A stretch of DNA of 64,000 bases from Grosmannia clavigera kw1407 (GCF_000143105.1 NW_014040569.1:1049765-1113764); one strand, 5' to 3'; shown: positions 23,715-37,848, numbered from the stretch's first letter. Notes: a model not told the origin generated them from the sequence alone. A program made the numbers and translations.

Positions 23715-23747
23715 GACTCGTCTATTTTAGGCGTTTTTAGACGAGTC
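23715..23747. repeat. Inverted repeat with 10-bp arms and 13-nt loop
   Basis: GACTCGTCTA at 23715-23724 pairs perfectly with TAGACGAGTC at 23738-23747. The loop is T-rich. It lies about 110 bp after the 29-bp tandem repeat. Confidence 0.85.
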
Positions 23748-26676
23748 ACCACCAACTTCCTGCCACTGAGAAATGCAGAGGGAGAAATTTCGCCCTCGGA
23801 TTTGTTCACACAAAGGGGGAAACCGATACTCCGTACAGCCAATACATGATTTCCTGCTTCTCTCTACTCGACTGGGTGGGCTTCACGGCCATTCCCAGCT
23901 CCTGGCAGCGTGCATTAGCTGGCTCTTCTTTTCTTTTTCTCCTCCTTCCTGCCTGTCTCGTGCTCGCCATCGTCGCACTTCCCATCCGCTTGGGATGGTG
24001 GTCTCGAAAGTCCACATGCTGACACTTCGGTCGCAGAAGCCCGAGGAAACCATGTGGCAATACCCATATGAGTTACTTCGATTACGACTACGGACCATGT
24101 ATAGGCTGCAAGCGGCGCCCTGCTCGTATGCTTAGATGGGTTAGGCGGGCCCACTGCTCGCTAGAACTGTGCTGAGCGGAATCTGTTCCTCTCCTGCCGG
24201 TCTAGAGTCGAAATGATGCAAGTCTAGCCGCTCCGGGTCAAAGGGAGGCCGGCTAAGCTGCTCGCAGATATAGTACTCGTACATTGCTCGATATATACTC
24301 CGTACATACATACATACGTCAGATAGATAAGATACTCGGACTCGCCTGCATGAGTTGCACTCGTACGAGCAGAGCAATACGTCGCTGTCGTACTTGTACT
24401 TGCAGATTTCATCCCCGGGTCTTGGGGAGCTCGTCCCAAGAAACCCAGAATTCAGCCGCATTGTTGGACGTTTGCACGGCCCACACGGCAAAGCAATTAA
24501 TACGAGAGGTAGACGGAGTACAAGGGCAAACCCAAACACGGTCACACGTACGAAGAATACTGTTTCGCACCCTGACTGCCACCCCTTCATCTACCTCTCC
24601 ATTTCCGCAGACGCGGAAATAAAGGGGGGAAAAGAGCATCCGAGATACGGAGCCATGACGGCAGAAACCGCACGTGCTGTACATGTAAAAGACTGCTAGC
24701 GCAAATGGAGGCAGTGACGAAATCGCTGTCGTTCCATTTTCGTTCTTATTTGCTTCTTGTTGTTGCAGGTCCGGAGCTAGACCCAGGGAGCCATCTGCGA
24801 CCACGCCGATTTTGCTTGACGGCCTGCACTATCTTCGGGTGCCAATACAGGGATGCTTCCATAAACGTACTCGTGCTACTTCGTGCGATGCCAGTCGTAA
24901 CCTCAATCTCCCGACCTGTCCGCAAGGTTATTGTGACCAGGGCCTGGGACACGAGATTGGAGGGTAGAGATCAACGTTCGAAAAGGAAACCTGGAGGATT
25001 GCACTGCTGTGAATACGTACCCCATCAATCCCATGAGCCTGTTTCTTTTTTTGCGTTTCTGCTCAAGACATCTTAGTGTTCAATCTGGTATGTTTTTCGT
25101 TTATCTGCGTTTGCAGCGGCCTACTCCTTCCAGAGGACTCCGTTAAAAAGGGCGGCCCTTTTGACACTTGTAATCCGTCCGTGCTTTCCGTCCGTGCAGC
25201 ATGCAAGGAATGAAGCCAAGATCGCTCCTTCCCTCGCTGTCTCTCTGTTTCGCATGCCTTTTCGCCGCAAGATTGCCGTGCACAAGATATTGCATCCTAC
25301 TGCCTTGTGTATTTGTCCTGCTCTATAGACTAGTGTGTGGCTTGACTCTCCTCATCAGTCCCCTTCGTCTGACGAGACATGCATGAGCAAAATATATGCA
25401 CGGCGGGGACTACATCTGTTGCACAGGCAAGACAATTATTGTCTAACTTTGATGTATGTAAAATAGAGACATTGATGCACAGCCTGTCTAGACCTCCTAA
25501 ACCCATACCTCTCGTTGCAGCCCTGTCTCTGGATCCCAATGTTACTGCATAGCAGCCTACCACCATCGGAGGCTTCCGTTGTCGCTCAAGGAGGGGGAGG
25601 GGAAACGAGAGGACCAGGCAGAGCAAGCCCAGTTTCACCATCTCGGCACAGTCGCCACCGCCTGGGGAATGGCTGGCCGCTTGGCCGAAGAGCTGACCAT
25701 ACCCTAGGGAAACCCTTGCCAAGGTATCGGTAACACGGGCACTCCAGGCAGCCTCACTTTGTGTGTCATGAGGTTGGACCGGGAAGCAAGCCATTCTGAC
25801 TGCTCGAGAGTAAAGTAAGAATAAATTGGATCACCCTGACCCTTGCCGCTCGGCATATTTCTATACGAAGACAAATTCCGCCTTGCTTTTTTCTGTGTAA
25901 CATCCTCATCCGTGTTTCTACCCAGCTGCTGCAGTATACGTGGCCTAGAGAAAGGGAAGCCAGGGTCAGACTTCGCCTTCAAGTTGTAAAATCCCGGGTA
26001 TATCCCTGCAGGAGTTATCTACGGAAGACACAGAACTGAGATAGCAGAGGTACAATGGCCAGATATCATGTGTTGGTAGATCAGATACGTCGACATGAAG
26101 TAGTATTGCATTATTTGTCTTAGCTGTATTTCGGAAGACAAAACAACGATGGAGAAGAGTCTTGCTTCTCATAGATACAACATCGAGCGCCATGTCCTTC
26201 TAGCGTTTCTTGCAAGCAAAAAGAAGGCAATCTGTATGTGCTACACGTACTTTACAACGATCGTAGCCCGTCTTAAGTAATCTTTGCACTCCGGCCCCTT
26301 ATAATAACGCAGTGACAACGTAGTGTGACAATTTTTCGATGCAACAAATCAAGATGGATCAGGCTTGTGGTGTGCATGAGGTTCGCTGCTCTGTATGCAT
26401 CGACTCTGAATATAAAGCCACATTCTTTCCCTTCGCCGTTGTTTTTTTCTTACAGATCAAAATGCCAAACGCCAAATATATGTTCAGTAAAACCAGTAGC
26501 TGAAAATAATCACAAAAGACAATTAAACAATAAAAATTGGTAGGAAGGGCTGTTATGCAACACAAGAAAACATGCCTCGCTCCTTAAAAGTCTGTCAGTG
26601 CAAAACTAAATCGGACAAAAAAGGAACAAAAAGGAGAGTAGATCATGCGAATAAAACATTAAATCAACTCCGAAAT

Positions 26677-29600
26677 TCAGGAATTTAGTGTCTTGACCAT
26701 CATCTTGGATTTGCGGGTGTCCGCAACTAGCAGATGACGCTCGCGAAACTTCGACTTGATCGTGTCTGCCACCTTGTGGAAGCTGTTGGCTGAGCCCCTC
26801 TCCTGTGTTAGGCGAATTATGCACAGATGGTTACTCTTGCGGTGCTCAATCACCGTAATAATCTCGCACGCAAATGAGACTTCGCGGATGCCGAGATCTG
26901 CAAACAGTCAGTGTTGGTGTGTGCCCCTATATGGTTGGATCGGTATAGACTCACAGTTGTTCGCAGCAACTCGGGCAAAGACAATGTTGTTCACCTTGTC
27001 AACCTCAATATCACGAATTCCAAAATTCTTCCATTCCCGTAGCAGAGACACTGTCTCTTGGCGTGCTCGGCGCTGTGAAATGCTCAAGCAAAGATGGCGC
27101 TTCGCTGGCTTGACGTGAAATATTCTGGCCAGCCAGTTCTGCTGTGGATCAATCTTGCGACTCCCACGCTCCTCTTCGTCCTCATCATACCAGCCTGAAG
27201 GAAGAGTCAGCCGACTGAAGCGCTTCTTGGATTTTAGATCCTCCGTCGACTTTGGCTTCCAGCTCTTCACTGTCTCCCAGCTATTAGCCTTGTTTTCGTC
27301 ATCCGTCTCCAGGACAGAAAGCTTTGTGCTGCTCCTGGAGCTCTTCCAGAACGGGAAGAAAAGGCTCCTTTTCCTAGGAAGAGCCTGGGGCGGGTTGACT
27401 ACTGAGGCTGCGGGTGTTTCTGCACGGCGCGATTCAAGCTTGGACTGGCGCCGGAACAGCCATGGCATCTTAATGGGACCCGAACCCGAACCGCTGCTCA
27501 GAGATTCCTTGGAGCCTTCCTCCACAATGGTCGGCTGACGTTCAGGAAACTCATTGTGATATCGGGACCGATACCCTTCGCCGTCAATATACTGCTGGCG
27601 GATGCTCTGTTCCGAAGATGGCGTCTTAGCATTCACTCTGCTACTATTTTTTGACACATCCAACGGCTGTGGGGTTGCAATCGATCTCCTGTTCCGAGGA
27701 GCAGTGGGAGACACTACCACTCGGATAGTCTTCTCAGCCATCGCCAGATCATTTAAACCTTGGTTCTTAGACGGCGCGGATACCGCACGTGGCTTGTCCG
27801 TCTCGTTGCGGCACCCGTTTTCATGGAACCCTTCATATATGGACGGCAAGTCTGAACCTCCATTGGGATAGACTGGCGCCGATACGACCCGCCGTTCACT
27901 AATCACAAGAGGTGCGGGAAAGGCGCTCGCCTCCACCTTAGGACGAGGTGATGCAATGGCAGCGTTTCCAGGTGTTGAGAGCGGACGCATCGTTGGTCCA
28001 GAGTCAGCTGAGTACTTGCGGTGTGCACGGTCAGCCTCAGCCTGCATGATCTCCAACCGAACAGAGTCAGACAGCGGCGGCGACGGAGGCAATGGCCGAG
28101 AGTCCCAATGGCCGGGCCCGGTTGTTTCCAATATCGGTGAAGGGTCGGAATCCGCAAGCAGTGCTTGTGTTGAAAGTGAGTGCTCCACGTCCGGGCTACT
28201 GAGCCGAAGAGAGTATGGCGAGTTCCTTCCATCCTCATTCTCAGCAATATCCACAGTGAGCAATGAACTCATGAAAGCCTCATCCAAGTCTCTGGCAATC
28301 TTACAACTGAACTCCGTGAGGTCTTCGTTCCAGAGAAGAGTGTCATCCCGGTACTTGATATCACTGATGCTGCTGATACTCGATTGCCGATCATGGCCTG
28401 AAGGCTTCCTCACTTGCGAGAAGTTGACACCTCGCCTATACCGAGTTGCAGGACGCACAACGGTGGCGCCATACCTCCCAACACTTTTGATGCTGTGCAG
28501 ACTACGAACAGAGTTCGTAGAACCCCTCGAGAGCTTCAGGTTCGTCGACGTACCGCGGCGGTGATGAGCAGTCATCCTCTTCTTGTTTGCCGACCCGGCT
28601 CTAGCCCTCTGGGCCTCGGCCTGGACAGCAGAGCGCGCTTCAGCTTCTGCATCGGAATTTGATCGATGAATTACGATCTTCGCATGACTGGCAGCGCGTG
28701 CATCATCGAAACGCATCACCGACGAAGATTTGTATGGGTCGTAGCTTCTGATGGTGCCATACTCCGTTTCCGTTTCCGTTTCTGCGATATTCGAAATGAC
28801 GGTAAACCGGGAAACGCTTCGTTTGTGGCCCGACACTTTGCCCTGCGAAAATTGACGCGTCGACACCTTCTTCGAAAAAACCTGGTTGGCATGATGATAG
28901 TCGCTCATCGAGTGGGTAAGGGTAGGGTTGAAGTTCTCCATCTGTCGGTCTCGGTAGCCGAAAAGAAGCCAGTAAAACATCTTCTGGTCGTTGGGCTCAT
29001 TGCTAACAAGCTTACCAGCTAGTTCATCCTCCCGCAGTGTATGCCACATGGAGTGAAGCTGGCGGAAAATCTGGGTATCGATCGTTGTCAAGTCAAGCGG
29101 GCGCATGTGTGTTCCCCGATTCCCGGCGCCACGGCCATCTGCTCTATGGCTGCCAAATTCGTCCAGATAGCCATACTTCCACACAAGCGGGTGCTGCCAC
29201 ATTTCGTTCATAGAAATGCGAACCTCGGGCTCCACCTGCAAAATGCGATGGACTAGGTCTTTTGCCTCTGGACTGAAATGGGCTGGCATCGTATAGATGC
29301 CCTTCTTTGCCTTTGCCAACATATAGCCCAAGTCACTTTCGTCGAATGGGAGCCGCCCAGCTAGCATAACGAAGAGAATCACCCCCATACTCCAAATGTC
29401 GGCTTTTTCACCGCGATATGGCCGAGCTTTCAGGAGCTCTGGCGCTGCATAATGCGGGCTGCCACAGGACGTTTGCAAATGATAACGGGGCCCTTGATGC
29501 AAAGCCGCCATACCAAAGTCCGCGATCTTGATCTGACCGTCAGCCTTGAGAAGAATATTTTCCGGTTTCAGGTCGCGGTGACATATATTGTAGGTGTGGC

Positions 29601-30426
29601 AATATTGGACGGCGTTCATCATCTGTCGGAAGACAAAAAGGGACGATTCTTCCGTCAAGGCACCATTGCAGTTGATATATGTAAACAAATCACCGTTCTC
29701 GACAAACTCCATGATGAGGTAGCTGCGTTCAAATTTAGTATGAATATCAGGTTACATAAAGATAGTGTTCCTTGCTTACATTTCGTTGCGGTTCTCCCAT
29801 ATATCGTACAACTTGACAATATTAGGGTGCTCAATCAGCTTCAGGATGGCAACCTCTCTCTCGATGGCTAGCGGCATGCGGCGAACACCATCAATGTTTT
29901 CGGGCAAGCTGCTGTCAACTTGATCAAGTATGGCAATGCTTCCGGACTGGGTCATGCGGGCCGTCTTCTTGGCAATGATTTTCACGGCGACATCTTGCTG
30001 AGTGACGCAGTGACGAGCAGCTCGCACACGGGCAGAAGAACCCTTGCCAAGCGTCTTGCCTAATTGCCAAGGACCAATGTGAGATTTCTTGTTGGGAAAT
30101 CCATCGCATGATGAGTAGTGCCGGTCAGGTGTGTTCTGGGAGGCAGCTGAGTTCCGCTTGCTCTCACCCTCATAGTCCCGTGTCGGAGTCTCCATAGCGG
30201 GAGGTGTTGCATTTATGGAAGGGGCGTGCGCCGGGGAAGAAGCCGTCACAGAAGGTGAGAACGCATATGTTGCACCGACAGAGGCAGGTGCAACATTGTC
30301 GTATTGGGCATACGCATACTTTGTTCTAGCAGCTGACTGGGGTACGCTTGTGGTATTCGCCCTCGATGTAGCGTCACTGAGAGGCACACGTGTGCCCATT
30401 CTTGTTGAGCTGGCACGGGACGCCAT
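26677..30426 (-). CDS. Gin4/Hsl1/Kcc4-family (Nim1-related) serine/threonine kinase
   Basis: Exons 30426..29780, 29722..26955 and 26897..26677 give 1211 residues. A disordered N-terminus precedes the kinase domain (about 117-385): glycine loop LGKGSSARV, lysine in VAVKIIAKK, HRDLKPENILL (from 264), DFG (284-286) and activation segment SCGSPHYAAPE. The wide Ser/Arg-rich middle region and a conserved C-terminal block resembling the KA1-type membrane-binding end of Gin4/Kcc4 (WKNFGIRDIEVDKVNNIVFARV, continuing across the last splice into ITVIEHRKSNHLCIIRLTQE) give the subfamily. Such kinases act at the septin collar and link septin assembly to mitotic entry through Swe1/Wee1. Introns are 57 bp each with GTAAGC and GTGAGT donors. 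It is divergent from SMC5. Confidence 0.93.
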
Positions 30427-31850
30427 GTCGAAACCGCAAGCTGTTGCCGGAGGGGCTACAGCATAGCTTGTGACAAAGAACAGGGGGGTTTAGAAGTTGG
30501 TAAGAAACGATTGAGTGAAATGTAGCAAAGACAGCTTGAAGCAGAGATCTTCTAGTGTGCGTGCGTCTGTAGAAGATACCAATCTCTGCCGGTGAGGAAA
30601 CGTTCGGAAGACGGATTGTAAATGTTGGAAAGCGGAGGGCAGACGTGAGGTTTTGATTCCCAAAACCAAAATGTGAAACTCGCGTTGGATTGTATACTGA
30701 CACGCGTTCGTCTGTATTTCCCTTGTCTTACAACCGTTGCCGGGGAGGCAGTTGTAAATGTCAGTGGAAGGAAAGAAGTGCGATGGGCTGCTCTTTCCGT
30801 TTATGTGTTTCCTAAATGTTCGGTCGTTTTGTTACTAGGTTCCGCTGCTATTAGGCCGTACAGCAGTCCTCGAGCCACTTGCTGAGAGGGGCTTGGTGTC
30901 GAGTGAACCGGCCACTTTTGCCTGCTGGAATGCGGGCATTTCGAGGGTCGACATGATCGTGTATGCTAATCAAACGGTCCCTTGTCATATAAGTTGCGAT
31001 GACCAGTGAATTAAGGGCAGCCCAGGCCAATGGGAATATGGCGATGACAGGACAATAGGCAAAATGTGGGTGGAGGAACCCAGCATATTTTCTAAGCTTC
31101 CTAGGGATGAAAAGCAGTCCAGCAGCGCGTTTGGGACTAAAGCCAAGGTCGACACGTTGACTGGCATGCACCATGAAATAGTCACCGTAACCAGAACACA
31201 GCATCACTAGCGAACATTAGACCGTACTGGAATTTGATAAGATTGTTTGGCTGTGACTGCATACTACGTCGAGGAGGCCAAACCCGGTTTGACCAGATTG
31301 CTGTGGCTTCTTTCTGTCTTTAGCTCCTGTGCAGATCTGGTAAGATCAAGGGAGGAAGAAGAAAAGAACAGAGCCGTCTCTAAGACTGAAAATCGTAACT
31401 ATCGCGACCACTGGTCTTTGTACGCGTCAAGGCAGAGAAGCTGTTGCTTTTGCGAGTCAACAGTCTCCAGAGTCAATGCATTCAGCTGTACGGAGTAGGG
31501 CCAAGACCCGTAATGAGGTAGGCCGGCCATAAAGGAAGTACTCAACAAACACGTGCAACGCTCGTGTAAAAGGTACTCTTCTGGATGATGCTGTTGCTTT
31601 AAGTACTGCTCCAAGCCGTGAGAAAGACAGAGGATAGCAAGGACACTTCAAAGTTTAGCACAGCCACAATTCACACCGCCACAATTTTTGTCTAGACGCG
31701 ATTTGGACGCGTATTCGTCTAATTGTTCCCATTGTCTCGTTTGGTTTCGCGACAGTCACAAAAGCCTAGAGGGGCATTCAGAACTCAGAATGAAGATTAG
31801 GTCCAGCCTCCAAGGCAGGCACTCCTAATCTGAGGAGATTCTACGAAAGA
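30427..31850. promoter_or_regulatory. Divergent intergenic region of kinase and SMC5
   Basis: 1.4 kb between two start codons pointing apart, so it contains both promoters. Short frames here have no support. One copy of TACGGAGTA lies at 31489. Confidence 0.5.
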
Positions 31851-34800
31851 ATGTCTGCCACAAAACAAAATGCCCACGCCGGCAAGGGCGGATCACTGCG
31901 TCGCCGCCGAAGACCCAGTGCCGACGACGAGGCAGACGAATATAGCCAGCTCTTGAACAGTCCCACCCCAAGAGCAAAACGTATGCGTCCATCGATTGAA
32001 TCTGGTAACATTGAAAACCTCGAAGCAGACGAAGCGGCAGACGATACCTTCCACTCAGCCATCGACGGTGGGGTGGCAGAGACAGATGCGCAGGATGGAA
32101 ATTCCTCCAGCCCAGTCTTCCAACCAGGCGCAATCGTCAAAGTGTTCGTCGAGAATTTTGTAACATACGAGCGTGCCGAGTTTGATCCTGGCCCCAGCTT
32201 GAACATGGTGATTGGTCCCAACGGCACTGGCAAGAGTTCCCTGGTTTGTGCCATCTGCCTTGGGCTCGGCTTCCACTCCAACGTCCTGGGCCGTGCCAGC
32301 GCCTTTGGGGACTTTGTCAAGCATGGACGATCCCATGCAATTGTCGAGATCGAGTTGCAGAAGAGGCCGAAAGACCGCCAAAACTTCGTCGTCCGGCTGC
32401 GCATTACTCGGGAAGACAACAGCCGCAAGTTTTGGCTGAACGGCCAGGAGACATCGCTACGGAAAATCCAGTCTGTGATGCAGGATCTGCGCATTCAGGT
32501 CGATAATCTGTGTCAGTTTCTGCCCCAGGATCGCGTCGCCGAGTTTGCCGGTCTCAACTCTGTCGACCTTCTTGCAAAGACACTCGAGGCGGCAGCGCCA
32601 ACCGAAATGAAAGAATGGCAAAGCACGCTCAAGCGGATATATCAGGAACAGAAGGAGGCCCAACACCGGATGAAGGTTGATGCTGAACAGCTTCGTGTCC
32701 TTGAAAGTCGCCACCAAGCCCAGCAGGCTGATGTGGAACGATATCGCGAGCGTGAGGAAGTCCAGCGGATGGTCGACAATCTCGAGGCTTGTCGGCCACT
32801 GGTGCGCTTCTACGAAGCCAAGAAGAAATACCACAAGCTCAAGGCGCTGAAACATGCTGCGACAAAGGAGCTCAAGGTCCTGCAGGAGCGCGTAGGGCCG
32901 ACGTTGGAGGCTGTGAACGACAAGGAGGTATATCAGCAGCGTCTTGCGGAGGCGCTCGACACCCGAAAAGCTGCTGTCAGGCATTCGGAACAGACCGTAG
33001 CCCGTGCTATGGAAGACATCGAGCGCGTTGAAGAACAGCGCAAAGAGGTCATTGAGCAGCGCAAGGCACTAAAGGATTCGCTCGATAAGAAGAAGAAGGA
33101 GATCGCGGCAACGCGACAGAAGATTACGAATTTGGAGGCGAAGCACAAAAATAAGCCACAAGAGTTCGTCGCAGCAGAGTGGAACATGAAGATTGTATGT
33201 TCCCTTGTATGTGTGTTGGTCTCCGAACCGAATCCTAGCTGACAAGCCTCTAGCGAGAGAAAGAACATTTGAGACGCGAAGTCGAGGCTGAGAGACGCGA
33301 AATCCTAGCCGACCGAGAACGAATCAAGGGCCAAGCTGAGCAGTTTTCCGCGGAAAGACAGGAGGTGGAGAGAAACATTTCTGTTCTCGATTCGAAGCGC
33401 GGTCAGCAATTTAGTTTGTTGAAACGGATTGCCCCTGAGGTGGCCCAGGGCTGGCAGTGGCTTGAGCAGAACAAGAGCCAGTTCAGCCAAGAAATCTTTG
33501 GGCCGCCGATGGTCACGTGCTCGGTCAAGGACAAGCAATACTCCAACCTCGTGCAGTCGTTGCTGCAAAACGACGACTTTTTGTGCTTCACAGCGCAAAA
33601 CGTACAGGACCACAAGAAGCTCAGTGACCAGTTCTACGATGTCATGGGCCTGTCCGTCACGATACGGACATGCACGACAGCCTTTGCGCAGTTCAGGTCG
33701 CCGCTGACTCCGGAGGAGCTGTCTACGCTGGGCCTCGACGGCGTAGCTGTCGACTTCCTGGAGGGCCCTGAGCCGGTGCTGTCTATGCTATGCACAGAGC
33801 GGCGTCTGCACTGCTCGCCCGTCTGTCTGGAGAAGCCGCGACAGGATCAGTATGACATGCTGGTTACCAACGAGAAGATCTCCACCTGGGCGGCAAAAGA
33901 CCAGTTCTACCGTGTCAATCGGCGTCGTGAATATGGCGCGCATGCAGTGTCGACAGTTGTCAGAGATATCCGGCCTGGCCGGTACTGGACGGAAGGTCAG
34001 GCAGACATGTCGGAGAAGACGGGGCTCGAGCAACAGCTAGACGAGCTGAACAGGAAGCTACAGGGGCTCCGTCAAGAGTTTTCAGCCGTAAATGCCAGCG
34101 CAGCTGGCCCAGCAGAAAGGATGGCGGAGATCGATACCGACTTGGTGAGTTGCTGGATTGGCAAGCCCCTGCATATTCACAAGAGGCTAATATGCCTTAG
34201 GACCGTCTACGGGACGAGAAAAATCAGCTACAGATGGAGTATAGCAAGTGGACCGCACTTCCGGAGAAGATACAGGTTGAGAATAATGTTCTGTCCCGTA
34301 TACAGGAAGAGCACAGCCGGATCCGCGGCCAGCAACTCGAAGTCATTGGAAAGCTGGACGAGCTGGTCCTGCAAAAGGCACGCACTGTGCTGCGACATGC
34401 AGAGAAGTTGTCGGCGCTGCGAGACGCGTGCTACGGGGTGGTTGATGCGCAAGTGCGTCTGATCGAGGCCAAATCGGATGTCGAGGGGCTCAAGACGAAA
34501 CACGCCGACATAGCCGACATCCTCGTGACGAAACAGGACGCTGTGCGGGTGCTACAGGAGAACATGCGCGTGCAGAAAACAGAGGGCGAGCAAGCGCTCG
34601 AGGCGGCACAGAATGTGGCAGAGGAGGGCAGTGAGTGGTCGGAGATGCTGCACGAGCTGGCACGTAACAAGACGCTGGAGGACCTGGACAATGAAGTAGC
34701 TGCCGAGAAGGCCAAGCTGGACCTGACGCGCGTGGTGGACGCATCAGTGCTGGAGGCGTTCCGGAAGCGGGGACGGGAGATGGAGCAGCTCAAAGTAGCC

Positions 34801-35443
34801 ATGTCGACACAGGAGCAGAAATACGGCGACATGAGCGAGCAGATTGCAGAGGTTCGGGGCAAGTGGGAGCCGCGGCTGGATGAACTCATCGGACGGATCA
34901 ATGACGCGTTCAGCTACAACTTTGAGCAGATCAACTGCGCCGGCGAGGTCAGCGTGCACAAGGACGACGACTTTGACAAATGGGCCATCGAAATCCGAGT
35001 GAAATTCCGGTAGGTCATTTTCTGCGTCTTTCTGACTTCTCATGTTCCAGACCGTTTTGGCTAACCCGTGTAGCGAGAACGAGGAGTTGCAGAAGCTGGA
35101 CCAGCACCGGCAGTCGGGTGGAGAGCGGGCCGTCAGCACCATCTTCTACCTTATGTCGCTGCAGGGCATGGCGCAGGCGCCGTTCCGCGTGGTCGACGAG
35201 ATTAACCAAGGCATGGATCCACGCAACGAGCGCATGATGCACGAACGCATGGTGGACGTGGCCTGCCACGAGCACGCAAGCCAATACTTTTTGATCACGC
35301 CGAAGCTTCTTCCCGGGCTGCGCTACGACGAGAACATGACGGTGCTGTGCATTGCCAGTGGGCAGCATGTTCCGAGCGGCGAAGCAAAGCTCGACCTGCG
35401 ACGGTGCATGCAGATCCAGCAACGGCTGGTGGCGGCGGCATAG
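31851..35443 (+). CDS. SMC5: Structural maintenance of chromosomes protein 5 (Smc5)
   Basis: Exons 31851..33194, 33254..34144, 34201..35009 and 35074..35443 give 1137 residues. After a basic, acidic-patched N-terminus comes the ATPase head: FVENFVTYERAEFDPGPSLN and Walker A GPNGTGKS (122-129). The sequence QVDNLCQFLPQDRVAEFA is characteristic of Smc5. Two long coiled-coil arms flank a hinge near the middle (around SLLQNDDFLCF through RPGRYW). The C-terminal head carries the signature HRQSGGERAVST and Walker B FRVVDEINQGMD. Smc5 pairs with Smc6 and the Nse subunits to support recombination repair and segregation of repetitive DNA in the nucleus. The four exons keep phase through introns of 59, 56 and 64 bp with GTATGT, GTGAGT and GTAGGT donors. 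Confidence 0.97.
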
Positions 35444-37843
35444 ACATGAGCAGGGGAGAGAGCCCAAGACGATACACAGCGAGCATTTGTGAGGTGCCAG
35501 CCAATTTGCCCTCATCTTTTCTTCTATCACCAGCTAGTTTTGTATGTGGAATGGTCTGCTTCGGACCTGTGCTGCGAGTAGGAAATAATGTGTGAACACC
35601 TTTTACGAGGCTGTCAGCCTTGTCATCAAGAGCGACAGAACTGCCCCTGTATAAATGCAACATGGCATAGCTAAGAAGTATGCTCCGTAATAGACCCGCT
35701 ATCGTGGTATCTTGCTGTATTGCTTGCATTACGGAGCAGTTGCAATGTCGTAGCTTTCTATTTTCACAAGGTATAATCTGACAGTAGAATCCGATTGTGT
35801 AGCATGGATAATACTACTCACAAATAGAATCGGGAAGTTGCCTGTTTGGACGTACTTGCTTTAAACATTACCATGAATAGTTTATGTACGCAGTACAAAA
35901 AAAAAAAAAAAAACGTCCCCGAACCCAACTGCTTGTGATGTATGCCAACTTGTTACGTCAATTATGATATCAAGACGCCTGAATGTCGAGCTAGAAGTTC
36001 TCATGCATCGACGCAAAGTACAGCCCAAAAGGGATATACGATATATGTTGCATCTACATAGTAGCTACGACACATTGGTACAACATATATTCAGCCCCCC
36101 TTATTAAGACCCAGATGCAAGGTCCGGGCTTTCGCTACCCTCGCATAGGACTGTTTGGAACACAGAACGGACTCTAGAACGGGGTAGAATACCATCGACG
36201 CAAAGGTATAGGGGAATAGCACTTGGACATCAAGCACAACTGTGGACATGGCATTGGACGCGTAGGTTTACGCGATCAGGCAGCACCATAGGATCCCGAG
36301 ATGCATCAAGCTACCGAAACACGTTCGAGCTCTCTATCCCCGTATGAGCAAGGCACCAGGAATTCAACCAGGCAACTAGCCTGACGTCAGCGCATACGGC
36401 CAGTCATGTTTCGTTTCCGGCCCGAGACAAGAGATGGAAAACGAATACAACCGGCCTGCTGAGCATGCTAACAGGACGATCTACGGGCTGTCTGCGTAGA
36501 ACGGGGTATTTCCGCGCCGAGCCTACTATGTAGCTTATATCTCCATGATACCGTTGTGGCAGATGCTGTGTGCCTCATGCGTGACCACCAAGCAGGATGC
36601 TATCTTCGGACCGTTCATGCCAAGTGCGGTGTCCGGAGCTCCAGCACGGAGGCGACCTGCAGAGGCAAGATACGCACGATGTAGCCAGTCGGCAATATCA
36701 GCTTTTGGCGATCTCTCCTCAGCTCATGACGGAGCCTACGAGTATTGGGAAAAGGAGATGAGCAGATGGCCGGGTTAGGATAGTGAGACCGCAAATGCAA
36801 GCTGACGAGCGGAGAGCGTCGCTGTCCAGAATGTTAGATACGACTACACATCCAAAGATAGAGATGACGCAGAGCCGTGGCTATTTTACATATCTCTGCA
36901 CGATGGCCTGTTGTTGTTGTGCCTTACCCGCGTGCCTTAAACCTCTCTTTTTCCATTACGAAAACCGGTGTAAGATACACGCAACATTGTGGGGTTTGCA
37001 CGTATTTTTATCCGACCCGTGATTTGCTTTTCTACCGTAGCCCCTGTTTAAGTACAGCCCCTCTGCGCGTCCCGATATTACTACTATGTGCTCCGTACCA
37101 TATGTAGAACACAGATTGCGATTTCCAGGACGCGGCGCGGACTGACAAAATGGGAATGCCCGATGATAACACCCACCAATCTGCGGCAGAGGTGCACAAC
37201 GAGCGCATACGTATCTTACAACACAACATGACACGTCTTGCACCTCTTTCTCCTTCTTCCTGGCTAATTTAGCGCGATGGTGGCACCGCGTGGAGACGGA
37301 CGAAAAGAGAAAAAAAAGAAAAAAAGGACATGGGCTGCTCTGTGGACTTTGCTCCTTGTATACATAGTATCGGCTGCACTCAAGTCTTTAATTCTTTCTT
37401 TCACCCCTTTGTCATGGGATTACATTGCTCATTCTCACTTTTCGGTTCGCTGTTTCAGTGCCCCTTTCCCATATCAAATCACATGCTTTCCCGATGTACA
37501 TTATTGCGTTTCCAATATTAGATATCTAAAGATACTAAGATGTCTTTTCCGCTGGCCTCGCTGCATATCACAGTTGCATTGGCTGCTGTACTATGTAGAC
37601 AGATGGAGCGCTGTGCTAAGCCAGGCAACGGTAGGATATCATGCTCTTTACCCTTTACGACTAGTCGGCGCACTTAAGTATACGCGTATCGAACTACCAG
37701 TATGTACTACGTACGACGGCACTCCACATGGGAAATCTGTTCCTGATCGGTACACGTTCTTAGCACCAGGCGGGAACAAAGAACAAGGGAAAAAACCTGA
37801 AGAAAAATAGAACGGCGTCTGGCCAAGTCGCCTGGGCCAACGT

Positions 37844-37848
<5 letters not shown>

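Larger units (their letters stand above)
18374..26676. other. 8.3-kb gene-poor region
   Basis: No gene can be supported. The part from about 18.4 to 20.8 kb is strongly pyrimidine-rich on the minus strand and probably contains the promoter and long leader of the zinc-finger gene; the 266-codon open frame at 19887-20687 (-) falls in it and is proline/serine-rich low complexity. The rest holds six copies of the 9-mer TACGGAGTA, a 17-T run, a 29-bp tandem repeat and a hairpin, listed separately. I see no transposase, reverse transcriptase or long terminal repeats. Confidence 0.45.

Noticed and set aside
37277..37810. 177-codon open frame on the plus strand
   Set aside because: Starts with a lysine-run artefact of an A-rich stretch, has no recognisable domain and no splice partners; kept only as context for the A31 run.
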